From: Piromyces finnis
Lineage: Eukaryota > Neocallimastigomycota > Neocallimastigomycetes > Neocallimastigales > Neocallimastigaceae
DNA: 64,000 nt
Direction of reading: 5' to 3'
Assembly: GCA_002104945.1 (NCBI GenBank)
Contig: MCFH01000038.1
Location: 166,501-230,500, forward strand
How positions within the stretch are numbered: position 1 is the first letter of the stretch; every line of letters begins with the position of its first letter. The position numbers and the translations under genes were made by a program. The notes under the pieces are model-generated. The model searched no databases and was not told the origin of the DNA. It saw only the letters and a list, made by a program, of their open reading frames with translations. Below, piece by piece: positions 36,549 to 50,041 of this stretch.

Positions 36549-39500
36549 ATGGAAAAAAAAACAGTTCCTGTAAAGGAAATATATACCAAACAAGAAATTA
36601 TTGGTATATTTCACTATTAATTATTATTATTATTGTTGTTGCTGTTATTGTTGTTATTATTATTATTCACATAAATAAAAAAAACCTTTATATAATATAA
36701 TAGGGCGAGGTTCTTTTGGAGAAGTATATAAAGGGTATTACATAATCATATTTAATAATGGCAATATTGGAATTGGATAATATTATTAATTTAAATTATA
36801 TATTAGAATCAATAAAATCACTAGTGAAATAGTTGCTATAAAAGTTTTGGATTTAGATACAGATGATGAAGATATTACTGATGTGCAAACAGAAATATCA
36901 TTTTTATCAAAATGTGATTCTGAACATATTACAAGGTATAGGGGCTCATATTTATGTGGGACAAAATTATGGGTAATTATGGATTATGCTTCAGTTGGAT
37001 CAATTAGAAAAATTGTAAGAATAGAAGAAAAAATCGCAAATACTTTGTTGAAAAAATTTAAATAAAACACTTTTTAATTGAAATAATTATTTATAACATT
37101 AGTTAAAATCAGGAATCATAGAAGAAAAATACATATCAGTTATCATTAGGGAAGTTTTACATGCATTAACCTATTTACACAAATCATGTGGTATTATTCA
37201 TAGAGATATAAAAGGTATATTATATAAAATTATAAAAAAGGACTTGTTAAGCATTAATTTATTAATAAAACCAGCTTTTTTTTATTATAGCTGCAAATAT
37301 TTTATTAACTGGTGAGGGTTCTGTAAAATTATGTGATTTTGGTGTTGCTGGTCAGATATCTATGACTTGTTTACGGCGTAATTCATTTGTTGGAACTCCG
37401 TAACCTTTAATAATTTCATTATTATATTTTATATATTTAAATTTTATTTATATAATTGATTATTAAATTTCATATTTTAATAATAATTATAATAATGTTA
37501 ACAACAACAATAATAATTATAATTCATTAAAGTTATTGGATGGCACCAGAGGTTATTCAGAGATCGAGTTATGACTTTAAAGTAATAAATAAAAATTATT
37601 ATTTAGGATTATATATTATAAAATTTTTTTTAAGTTTTTATAATGTTTATTCAAATACAAACTATATTTAAAGGCTGATATATGGTCTTTAGGTATTACA
37701 ATAATTGAAATGGCAACAGGAAATCCTCCATTTGCAAATGAAGATCCTAGACGTGCTATTTTCTTAATTCCAAGAACAAAGCCCGCTAAATTAGAAGGAA
37801 AGTATTCAGCATCATTAAAAGAATTTCTTGGATTATGCCTTAGGGAGGAACCTGATGATGTAATATATTCTATAATTTTAAAATATAGAAAAAAAATTTA
37901 TATTAAAGTATTTTATAAAATTAATAAATTTCTATTTTAAGAGACCAACTTCTGAAGAGCTACTAAAAACAAAATTCATTAAAAATTCATCAAAAGGAAC
38001 TTCAATATTAATGGATTTAATTACAAGGCATGAAAATTGGAAATTGACGAAGAATGATGAATCAGATGATGAATTAATAAAATTAAATGACGAAGAAATG
38101 TATATAATAATTCATATATTTAATTTTTAATATATGATATTATTTATTATATAATATTATTATATTATTATATATTAAATAGCAATGTATATTATTATTA
38201 TTTATATTTTAAAAATGTGTAAAGTGAATCTGAGACAAATGATGAAGAAGACTATGAATGGATATTTGAAACTATAAAGTCAACGTCGCATGAAAAAAAC
38301 AAACAAGATATTGATAATATAAAAGAAGATTCTTTATTAAAAAACCATGGCAAAAGTAAATCAATATTTGATCAAATGGAATTAAGTGAAGCAGATGGTA
38401 CAGTAAGAGAGACAAAAAATAAATTTAAAGAAAATAATGATGAAATAACAAAAGCAATAATTGAAAAAATGAAATTAGATCAAAGTTGGTATAATAGTAA
38501 AGGAATTGATACATCATCAATGGCAAATGAAAAATATAAAGATATACTTAATAGTATCTCAATAAAACAAAATGACAATACAAATAAAGAAGATATTCAA
38601 ATATCACTAGAAAACTTAAAAATATCCAATAATAATGAACAACCATTAGCTGATACTGAATATGAAGATAATTGTAAAACTATTTCAGGTAATCCAGCTT
38701 CATCAAGTTTAGCAGAGTTTTCAATAAACAATCAATGTCTTAATGATGCTTCCACTGACAATAGTAATTGTAATAACGATGATGAAGATGAAGACGAAGA
38801 TGAGGATGAAGATGAAGAAGTAGATGAAGAAGATTATGATTCTATAGAAATATTAAAAAAAGGTGTTGCTATAAAAAAATTATCAATAAATCCAGCTGTA
38901 TTAGATCCGGATTCTTATTCTGCTGGACAAAGTTATTCACCAGTATATTCTATTAAATCATATAATTTTAATAATACATCAATTGACGTTTCTGTAAAAA
39001 ATCCAAATGTATCAAATATTATAACAAATAATATCAAAGGAAAAACAGGAATTAATAAATCACCTCAAAAAGCAATATCTGATTTAGTAAATAAGCCACA
39101 ATCAGTATATAATGCAAATTCATCTATTTCAACAATACAGTCACCATATACACCATTATTAAATTTGAATTCACCTATAACAACAAATTATACAAATTCT
39201 TCTTCTTCTTCTCCATTATCTAATGAGTCGACTCCAAAAATAAATGATCCTATTCCAGTTGCATACATTAATAGCAATAATAATAGTAATAATAATGCAG
39301 ATATCACAAAACCACACTCCATTCAGTCCTCCCCATTTACAACGAATATGCCATCTCAACATACTCTACTATTAGCAAGAACTTCAATATCTGCACCTTC
39401 AACTACTACATCAACACCAACTACTATTAATGTTAAGAAAAGTCTACAATCACCTTCTGTTCTTTTCCAAAATAAAAATAAAATATTATCAAATATGAAT

Positions 39501-40388
39501 AGTAATATTTTTAATTTATATATATAATATAAAATAAAATTATTTAAATAGTTTTAATTACACAGAAATATATTTTATAAGTTTATAAATTGAATATTTA
39601 TATTAATTCATTTATATTTCCTTTTTTTTTATTACAGTTCATTCTCATATTAATAATAATAAGAAAAAAAATATACTGAGTCAATTTCCTGTTATTTTAA
39701 ACACAAGAAATAGTAATATTAGGAAAAAGACTATTGAAAGTCATTCCGCAACAAATATAAAAGGAATGATAAGAAAATTATCATTAAATCCGATAGATAA
39801 GCATAATATTATAGATAGTCCAACTAAACCAGTATCACCTTACAGTAAGTAATTTTAATACAAAAATTATATATATGATTTTATTAAGTTAATATTATTA
39901 AATTATAAATATGTATATTTTTCAGAAACACACTATTATTCTATATCTTGTCCACAAAATAATAATTTCAAAAAAAGTTTTAATATTAATGATCTTTTAG
40001 AAAAAACATCACCTCAATTACCATCTGTAAGTATATTAATATAATGATATATATTATTTATATATTAATATCAATAATGTGATACTATTGTCATACTGAT
40101 AATAAATCATTTATAAAATTACAAATATATGATAATATTATTAATTATAAAAAAAACCAGGAAAATGTAAATGATAAAATTAATTTTAAATTAAAAAAAC
40201 CAGGATCATACTCTTTTTTAGTTAGTAATAATAAAAAACCTATAACAGTGAATAATTTACATCTATATGAGAAAGACGCATTAGAAAAAGAAATAAATGA
40301 TGCGATAAATGAAACTATTCAATGCTTAGATGCCTATCATGCTTTATTTTCGGATGTGATGATGCCACAATATGAGAAAAAAAAATAA
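36549..40388 (+). CDS. Ste20-family (germinal centre) serine/threonine kinase
   Basis: Twelve exons: 36549-36603, 36704-36734, 36807-37014, 37103-37214, 37291-37399, 37533-37581, 37674-37859, 37942-38099, 38225-39501, 39638-39844, 39926-40026 and 40161-40388 (906 aa). The kinase domain spans about 15-265: [11 protein letters not shown] loop, Lys41, Glu58, HRDIKAANILL (Asp133), DFG (151-153), activation loop with GTPYWMAPE (170-178), then [13 protein letters not shown]. These are Ste20/MST/GCK hallmarks, with an N-terminal catalytic domain as in Kic1/Nak1/Sid1. The C-terminal 630 residues are low complexity (Asn/Ser, one Asp/Glu run at 38780-38830). They end in a conserved-looking helical segment ([19 protein letters not shown]) that may bind partners. 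Such kinases act in RAM/septation signalling; the exact orthologue is not clear. Confidence 0.92.
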
Positions 40389-40482
40389 TTTAATATCTTC
40401 TTTTAATCTATATAAATCATATTCATATCTTTTATTCTATTCAAAAGTAATATAAAGAAAATGTTATATAAAAAATTCATTA

Positions 40483-40550
<68 letters not shown>

Positions 40551-40551
40551 G

Positions 40552-40582
<31 letters not shown>

Positions 40583-40583
40583 G

Positions 40584-40638
<55 letters not shown>

Positions 40639-41367
40639 AATACATATATAATTAAATATTTATAAAAAAATAGTGTAAAGTAATATCTAAAATAATATAA
40701 AAAAAGAGTTTTATCTTTATAAAATGATCAAAATTAATAATTCATTTAATTAATTTATATTCAAAATATTATTAAAATAAATATAGTAATTTATTTATTA
40801 TATATTTATTCATTCATTTATTTCTTATTATATATATTTTGAATCATTGTGATATTTTTATTTTACATAATAAAATTAACACAGTAATTATCAATAATAG
40901 CCAAATTACTACTCTCACATTTCTTTCATTAATTTTTTTTAAATTTCAAAATTTTAATGCATCAAATATCCATTAATATTGTAAATTTTTTTAGTATATT
41001 ATAATAAGTAAATATATATAAAAGGAAAATTGAATAATATAATAACTTTATTATAAAACATAATATCAATATTCATTTTGTTTCAAAATAAAGAAGAGAA
41101 TTTATTTATAAAATACACTAATATAAAAATATCATTACTGGTAAACATTTTTAGCTATCCCTTTAAATAGATAATATTTATTATTTATATTGCATTATAA
41201 ATAAAAAATATTTTGGAAATTTAAAATCTAAATTTATAATTTTACATATATATAACCTAAATTTACTGATATATAATATTTTTTATACCTAAAGTGATAT
41301 TATTAACAATATAATAACAATATAATCGAGATCCTTATTTATTATTATTATAATAAAAATAATAGAT
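40389..41367. other. Intergenic with tetranucleotide repeat
   Basis: Between the kinase and TRAPPC8-type genes. It contains the AAAT microsatellite at about 40483-40638 and is otherwise AT-rich promoter and 3' flank. Confidence 0.5.
40483..40638 (+). repeat. (AAAT)n microsatellite
   Basis: About 39 units of TAAA with two G interruptions (AAGTAAAT) near 40550 and 40582. Confidence 0.95.
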
Positions 41368-44300
41368 ATGAATAAAATTAATTATAGTAAGTTATTAAAT
41401 ATAAATATTATATTGCTTTATTAATTATATTGTTTTTTAGAAAATAAAATTAATATATTAGATATATACTGAAAAAATAAATATTAACTGAAAAAACTAT
41501 AATTATGTTAAATATAAACAATTAGTTAAAAAAATATATTCACCCCTTATTGGGGTCGTTGAATCAAAGGATGTCGAAGAATTATTTAATGAATGTAATT
41601 TCCATTCCATAGTCGAGTTTTTAACACCTTATGGACACTCCATAAAACCCATAGGAAGACAATGTAATCTATATAAAATATTAATATTTTTTGATAAACA
41701 ATTTTATAAATTCGTAATATTTCTAACTTAAAATATTATGAAATTTAAAAAACTAAAACTTCATTAAAAGTTAATTATCAAGATGCTCAAGGACAAACAG
41801 TATCTTTAAATGATTTTTCTTTAAGATTTGTTGATTTTAATAATTTAAGAGAACAAAATTATGCCAATATTGATAAAGTGGCATTAAAATTATTAAATAA
41901 GTATAAGGATGTTGATAATAATATAGATCTTATAAAAAACATAAACCCATATGAAGGGCCAAATGATAATATTATGGATGATATTGAAGGTATGCACAAT
42001 TATTAATTTAATAATTAATAACTTTTATTATATATTTATATAATATAAATTTCATAATTTGACAAAGAAAATACACCATGGTTTAGAGAATATAAAAATA
42101 TTGTAAATAATGTGGTATCAGTATCTGAGCATGAATCCTTCGATCATCCACTTGCATGTAAATATTCTATACTAAATAATTCAATAATTTATTATAAAAT
42201 ATTTTAAACATTTGATAGATATTCTTTTAAATAATATATATTCTAATTTATATTGTTTATTCTATCGTTATTATTATATTTTTAAGCATTTATATTTGTA
42301 TCTACTAATAATAAAAATCCATTAAGTACTTTTGAACAATTACAAAAAGCAATCGATTCTCATCCTATTTTTAAAACAGAATATGTTGACCCAAATATTA
42401 TTAAACATTATATATTAATTCATGATAAGAGAGCAACCTCGGATAAAGAGTAAATTTAACTATTACTTATAAATCAATAATTTATATTACAATTAAATAC
42501 AATTTTGATTAATTTTATTAATTCTATTAAAATATATAATACTGTTATATTTTTTAAAAAAATCTCAGAGTTGAAAATTTAAAATCTCAAATGAAAAAAT
42601 TATTTGGATTACAATTTGATATATTACCATTTGATTTTAAAGGAGAAGAGGAAAATGAAAATTCTGATAAACCAGTAGAAAAGTTTTGGACTGAATCAAT
42701 GGTGACACAGGATTATTTAAATATATTACTTCCAAAAAATCTTAATAATTCCGGTGGTGAAGATTCACCAGTTTTAATAAATTCACCTACAAATAATGAA
42801 GGTTTATTAATTTTTAAGGATGTTGATAAAAATAGTAAATATATTGAACAAGCAGAATTAATAGATTATGGTAAAAAAATTAGCTCTTCTGATAATATTA
42901 GTACAAAAACATTTTTAAGTGATTTTGTTGCTTTAACTTTATTACCATTCATGGAGAGAAATATTCATCATTTAAATGAACAAGTAAGATTATAACAGAT
43001 AAATAGTTTTGAAAATTAATAGAATATTATTTTTTTTTATTAATCAATATATAAAAATATAAAAAATCAATAATATACTTAAAAAGGTGGCTAGTGCAAG
43101 AAGAGGTATTAATCGTTTTTTCAATGCTGGTAGAAAGTATTTTGGTAACAGTAGCAAACAAATTCAACAAAGAAATATTATTGGTTCTATTGATGGATTA
43201 AATAGGTACATAAAAATATACACAATAAATGTAGTGTATGCTTAAAGAATACTCACATACTTTTTTTTTTTTTTTTTTTTTTTATAAATATTGTACAATT
43301 TAATCATTTTTTAAATTCATTTAGATATTCATATCAATCAGCAGAAGCACAAATGAGAAAATTAGCAGATTTATCGTTTATGCTTTGTGATTATAAATTT
43401 GCTTATTCAGTGTATGATAATGTTAAAAAGGACTTTAATAGTCATGACCAAGACAGAAAGTATTATGCAGGAACACAGGTAGATTTAATTATTATAATAA
43501 TTGAAATATAAAAATGATCAATAAACATACCATAATAATAATATAAAATATTTATTTTTTAATTATAATAAGGGAATGATTGTTCTCTGTCTATTAATGT
43601 ATAATTCAGTAAAATTAAACATTGATACAATAATGGAGAATTCAGTAATAAATTATATGAAATGCAAATCACATTTCTATGCTCAGAAAGCAACGTTTAC
43701 TTATATTTTTTTATTAAAACAATTAAATCAATATAAAAAAATATCTCAAGCTTTTTTAAGGATAACAACAGATGTAATTATTTTAATGAATTAATATACT
43801 AGTTTATTGCATTTTATTTTTTAATTGTTAATATTTCCATTTTTTTTTTTTTTTTTAAAAAAAAGGATTCAAATGTACTTAGTGGTTTATTCTTAGAACA
43901 AACAAGTTATTGTTATCTTAAATTAAACCCTAAAATGATAAGAAAATATGCATTCCATTTAATTCTTGCTGGTCATAGATATAGCAGATGTGGCAATGTA
44001 ATTATTTATATATTGGTTTTATTTTATTAATTGTCAAATATATTTATTCATCTTTTTTTTTTTTTTTTTTTTTTTTTTCTTTTTTAATAAATAGAGGAAT
44101 CATGCCTATAGATGCTATTTTACTGCTCAAAAGAATTTCAAAGATAAGAATTGGTCATTAATTGATGATCATATTAATTTTACATTGGGTAGACAAGCAT
44201 TCCATTTAGCTGATTTAGATACAACTGTGGAATACTTTTTAAAATTATTGTATGGAAGTAAGCAATCTGCTAATCAACAAAATGCTTACATGAAAGAATT

Positions 44301-45583
44301 TTTATATATTTATAAGGTAAATAGAATGGTTTTAAAGATAGAGGGATTTAATACATTAAAAAATAACAATTATTATATGTCTAATAAATAAATAATTTAT
44401 ATGGAAACAATCAAATATTTTATATTATTAATTATCATGGTTATGATTATCTATAATTCAGCAATATATTGAACATAAAAATCCAGAAGACAGCAAAAAT
44501 CACAAAGATATTATTACTCTTTCTATTCCTCAAGTAGATGATAAATCAATAAAAGTTCATTTATTTGATGTTTCTGAGAATCAAGGTGAAGATCATCTTG
44601 TTACTGGTAATCATCAACTTGATGAAGAATGGAAAGCATTAGATAATTTAGTGTCTTTAGAAAACCGTAATAAAAACTTTACAAGTTTTGATAACAATCA
44701 AAATACATGTACTATTGGAGGTATAATATAGTATTTATATAATATTCTATTTTTTTTTTTTTTTTTTTTTATAAAGTTATATATTATTGAAACCAATGTT
44801 TTAAATATTAATAATATTATTTATTATTTATATAATAAAGAACCAATATATGTTGTAATTACTATACGTAATCCAATGAAAATTCCACTAGAATTAGATA
44901 AAATTATATTAGATTGTGAATTGACACCAACCAATGAAGAAGCCGCTCAATCTATTGATTCATCATACAAAAATGACAACAATTATTTACATTATCCAAA
45001 TTATTCCTTACAACAAATTGATCACTTAAGTTTTAATCCAAATTCCGAAGAAAAAGTAATTTATTATTTTATTATATATTATCCATAATATTTTATATAT
45101 ATATATATATATTTTTTTTTAAAGTTTGATTGTTATGAAATGCAGATATTAATAAAATTATACTTTATGTAAAATTCAATAGATAAAAATTGTTGTCATT
45201 CCAAAAGTTGAAGGTATATTAAAAATACAAGGTATCAAATATTTCCTATTTGATTTAGTAAAAGCTGTTCATCCATTCAAAAGAAAAGGTAAAAGATTAA
45301 ATGATACCAAGGAACAAAGAATGAATGTAATGTATGCTGAAGATAAATCATTAGTATTTACAGTAACTCCACCAATGCCATTACTAGATGTTGTTTTTCA
45401 TTCTAAACCATCAACAGTATATGCAGGAGAAACAGCAAAGATTATACTTGAAATAAATAATAAAGGAAATTGTACACTAAAAAACTTGAAATTAATTATG
45501 AACCAGAATTCATTTGTTTATGTTGGTTCACCTGAGATGATTAATAATGAATTATATGGTAACATGTTTATTACATTATTATT

Positions 45584-45674
<91 letters not shown>

Positions 45675-47853
45675 GCATTATCATATAATTAAATAATTTA
45701 TTTCTAAACTAACATCATTTTTTTAAAAAAAATTACAATTTATAGATATAACTAATAATGATAATTTATTAGAAAACAATAAAATAAATAACAAATTATC
45801 AGAACAAAATGTATTTGATATATTACTACCATCATTAAATGATGGAACAAGAGGCTTAGAATCAGGAAAAACCACATTAATTCCTATATGGATTCATTTC
45901 AGTCAAATTGGAAAAATCTCTCAAAGATTTTTATTCAATTACTATTCAGAGGTATAATCTAGCTCCTAATTTTTACAATAGTTCAAAATTTATTCACCAT
46001 AAGACTCTAAAATATAATATTTTTAATTTTTATTTTATTAGGTTAATGGTCAATCCTATTCAAGAAATTTAAAATATATGATTAATATTCAAGTATTACC
46101 ATCATTAAGAATAAATGCTTTTACTCGTAAAAGTACATCCAAATTAAATGAATTCATTTTAGGAATAGAAGTAAATTTCAATTTAATAAGCTTAATTTTA
46201 ATGTAAAAAAAAAAAAAGTTAATAATATTCATTATTCTATATATCAGGTTGAAAATCTTCTTCATGATACAACTATTAATCTTCAACAAATTTCTATAAA
46301 TAGTCCAATATGGAAAATAAAGAATATAATGACTAATTTGTAAGATATAAATATATAATTTTTTTTTATTAGAAATTAAAATTTTTTATAACTTATTCAT
46401 TTATTTACTCATATATTCTTATATATTTATTTATTTCCTTAAACTAATAGATCCCAAGAAGATGACTATATAATTGAACCTCATCAAATATCATTAGTTT
46501 ATTATAAATTAATTCAATTAACTGATAATGAAAAGGTTGAATCCGACAATGTTTTACCCGAATTTTATTCTTGTCAAAGAATTGAAAACTTTTTATTAGG
46601 TGAAAAAAATAAGGAAGAAGATCACAACATTATAATTTATTCTGATCATGTAAAATGTGTAAGTTTTTTTTATATATAAATAATTTGAAAGAATAATAAT
46701 AATAAAAAAAAAAGTACTTAATAAGAATATTATAATTTTAAATGATTCTATATGTAATAATATAATTTTTATTTTATAATAATATAAAGCGTAATAGTTC
46801 ATTGATTTTAATGAAGAATGAAGGATTGAAATATTTTGTATTAAAATCAAAGTATGGTTGGAGAATGGAAAAATTACTTAGTCAATATCCATATATACCC
46901 AAAAAGGATCTTCCTGATCTTTTTACTCTCTATCAAACAGATGATGTCGATTTATTAATTTTTTGGGAAAATACAAATACTAAAACTAAAAGCTATCAAT
47001 TTATTCCAGGTATTAATTTGGGAATACAACAATCTCCATTACAATACTCTATCAAATTTAAGGATAATGCTTCTAAATCTGTTAATATGATTACGTCAAA
47101 AGCCCTCTTTTCACAGACAGCCCAAAAAAAGAAAGAATTATTAAACAGCTTATTAAATAATAAAAACATTAGAGATTGTAGTCCATTAAGAATCAATCTT
47201 AAATCCAAAAATATTATTTATCATGATTTCAGCCAAAGCAAGTAAGTATTTTTCCGATGAAAATTCAATTTATAGTTTGAAAAATAGAGACATTTATTTA
47301 ATTTATATATATATGTATATAAATGTTAACTTTTTTTTTTTATAGAACTTGTGTAGTTCCTGTCACATTATGCATAAAAAATTGTTCCTATAATAAAGTA
47401 GCTTATTTCAAAATTAATATGAACAATAAAAAAGTACAATCGGAGAGGTATTTAAGTTTTTGATTTTCTTTTAAAAAAAAAAAAAAAAACCATTTCAATA
47501 TTTATTGAAACTAAAATATTAATTCTATTATTATTTAAAAAATTATGTAATTATTAATTCATAGTTATGATCATGATAATATCGAAGAATTTATTTGGAT
47601 TGGTAAGGTTTCATCAAATGGTTTCTTAAAACCTAATGAAGAAAAAGTATTAGAGTTTAAAGCTGCTATATCAAAATATGGTGTCTATAATTTAAATAAA
47701 TGGAATATTAAGGTGAAAACTCAACATTACATTCCTGATATGGCATTAACTACTGAAGATATTGTATTTGACGAGTCGAATATAAAGGATACAGAAAATC
47801 TGTATATACAAAGTTCAACAAACGTCTACAATGTTAACATAATCAATAAATAA
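41368..47853 (+). CDS. TRS85: TRAPPC8 / Trs85-type TRAPPIII subunit
   Basis: Twenty-one exons (41368-41386, 41526-41663, 41771-41989, 42068-42157, 42287-42449, 42569-42983, 43087-43205, 43325-43478, 43573-43773, 43866-43997, 44095-44316, 44462-44720, 44841-45055, 45183-45558, 45746-45951, 46042-46170, 46248-46339, 46451-46658, 46790-47241, 47346-47447, 47565-47853), 1399 aa, close to the animal protein's length. Recognisable: SPLIGVVES at the N-terminus, PWFREYKN, DHPLACIFV, RRGINRFFNAGRKYF, MRKLADLSFMLCDYKFAYSVYDNVKKDF, HINFTLGRQAFHL, SKQSANQQNAYMKEFLYIYK, then Ig-like C-terminal domains. It is the specific subunit of TRAPPIII, the Rab1/Ypt1 exchange factor in autophagy and ER-Golgi traffic. 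The first exon is only 19 nt. Confidence 0.92.
45585..45675 (+). repeat. (TAA)n microsatellite in a TRAPPC8 intron
   Basis: About 30 TAA units in the intron after exon 14. Confidence 0.9.
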
Positions 47854-49157
47854 TCACCATAATTTCAAGTTAATCAATCTAAGCATTTTTTTATTTTTAA
47901 AAAAAAAGAAAGAAAGAAAAAAAAAAGGAATTTTATATTTTATATTAATACTATTTGTTTTATATTAATATCTATTCTAATTCTAAACTACGAATATTAA
48001 CATTAATATAAAAATAAAAATAAAAAAAAATACATTAGCATTAAATATATATATATTTAATTTTTATGTATTATTATTAGCAGCAATTTATTATTTTAGT
48101 AGTTAACAAAAATACATTATAAAAGATAAAATTTGAAAGGATTAACTTTTTTTTTATTTTTTCTTTTTATAATAAAGAAAAAAATATATATCTAAAAAAA
48201 ATAAGAAATACAAATAAATCAATATAAAATAAATAAATCATAAAATAAAATCAATAATACTTTTATAAGAATAAAATTTTTTTAATATAGCATAAATTCA
48301 TTTTTTTAAAAAGGTACAATGAAACTTTTTTATTTCATGGATGATCCCTATCTATTTTATTTTATCTACATAATGTAAATTAATATATTTTATGTACGGT
48401 AAATGTAATTAAAATAAAATGTTTGGAATCCATAAAATTTTCCACATCATTAATATTACATTTATTTCTAATATAATTAAATATATTATAATTGATATAT
48501 AAGAGTCAATTAAACCGACCGAAAAATGTGGCTACATAATTTATACTAATTTTAATTTTAATATTTCAATAAAAAAGTTAAAAGGCTCTTTAAAAAAAAA
48601 AAAAAGAAAATTTAAATATTATTCTATTAAATATATAATTTTTTTTTTTTTGTAAAAAGAAGAAAATATATAATAAAATTTTAAAAAAAAATTGTTAAAA
48701 AGAAAAGCTTTTTCTTTTTTCTTTCTTTTAAAAAAAACATCTGTAAGGGTTTTTAGTGCTTCATGTCAAATATTATTTAAAAATATATATTTTTTTAATT
48801 TTTCTCTTTTCCATATATGGTTATTTTAAATAAAATTTATTATTAATTTATTGATTTAATTAAAAAAAAAAATTTTTTTTTTAAAAGTTATTGAAGTTTG
48901 TTAAAAAAAAAAAAAAAGTAAAGATTTAATAAACTTAAGAAAAATAAAAAACAATTCGATATAACATATAAAGAAAAGTTAATAATTTCTTTATATTTGC
49001 TGAATAATAACTGAAGTGAAAATAATTAGATATTAACATTGGTAAAACAATTCTAAAAGAAACAATTTTTTATATAATTTACTTTTGTTTATTTATTATA
49101 AAGAAATAAACAAATATAAAAACTGGAATAAAGAATAATAAATATAGTATTTGTATA
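47854..49157. other. Intergenic, AT-rich
   Basis: 1.3 kb between two plus-strand genes with many A- and T-runs. No gene or element seen. Confidence 0.5.
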
Positions 49158-50001
49158 ATGAGCAATTATAAAGAAAGGTATAATAAATATAATAGGTGAT
49201 AAACTGTAAATAAGTTATTATTAACTTTAAATTTTTATCATTTTTAAATTGTTAATCCAATATAATAAAATAAAATAAAATATCATTCCAAAGATTGGAA
49301 TTATTTGAAAATATTTTAAATCATAAAGTTGACTATTCAATTAAAGACTTTAGAAAATTATGTTTTAAAGGTACATTTAATTAATATTAATATTAATAAT
49401 TTGTAAAAAAAGAAAAAAAAATACCGAAGAAAAAGTTTTTTATTAACAAAAATATAAGCAAAACACAAACACAATTTAATACAAAGTAATTAAACTAAAT
49501 AAATATTTTTTTTTATATAAAAAGGTATTCCGGAGAATGCACATGTTAAAGCAACATCATGGAAGGTATAATACTTATTATGAATGTTTATATATAAATC
49601 CAATTTCTATATATATATATATATATATAATTAAAAAAAGAAAAAAGAAAAAAAAAAAGAATTTATAATTACTTATAATAATTTATATTAAATTTATTCA
49701 TATTAAAAATATTAAAAATTTCTTCAATATACATAAAGATATTGTTAAATTATATATCACTTGATGAATATGATGAATGGGAAACCAAGAAGAATGAAAA
49801 AAGAAAGTCATACTATGAATTTGTTAAAGAATTAATTATTGAACCATCTTGGGAAGAAATTATTAATGCAAAAAAGGAGATTGTTGCTGTTGAAGACCAT
49901 GTAATTTTTTTTTTCTTTTTTGAAAAAAATAGTTGAATATTTAATATTAGATAATTCAATTTTTATTTTTAATAAAAAAGTGAAAATTAATAGTATTATT
50001 A

Positions 50002-50041
<40 letters not shown>

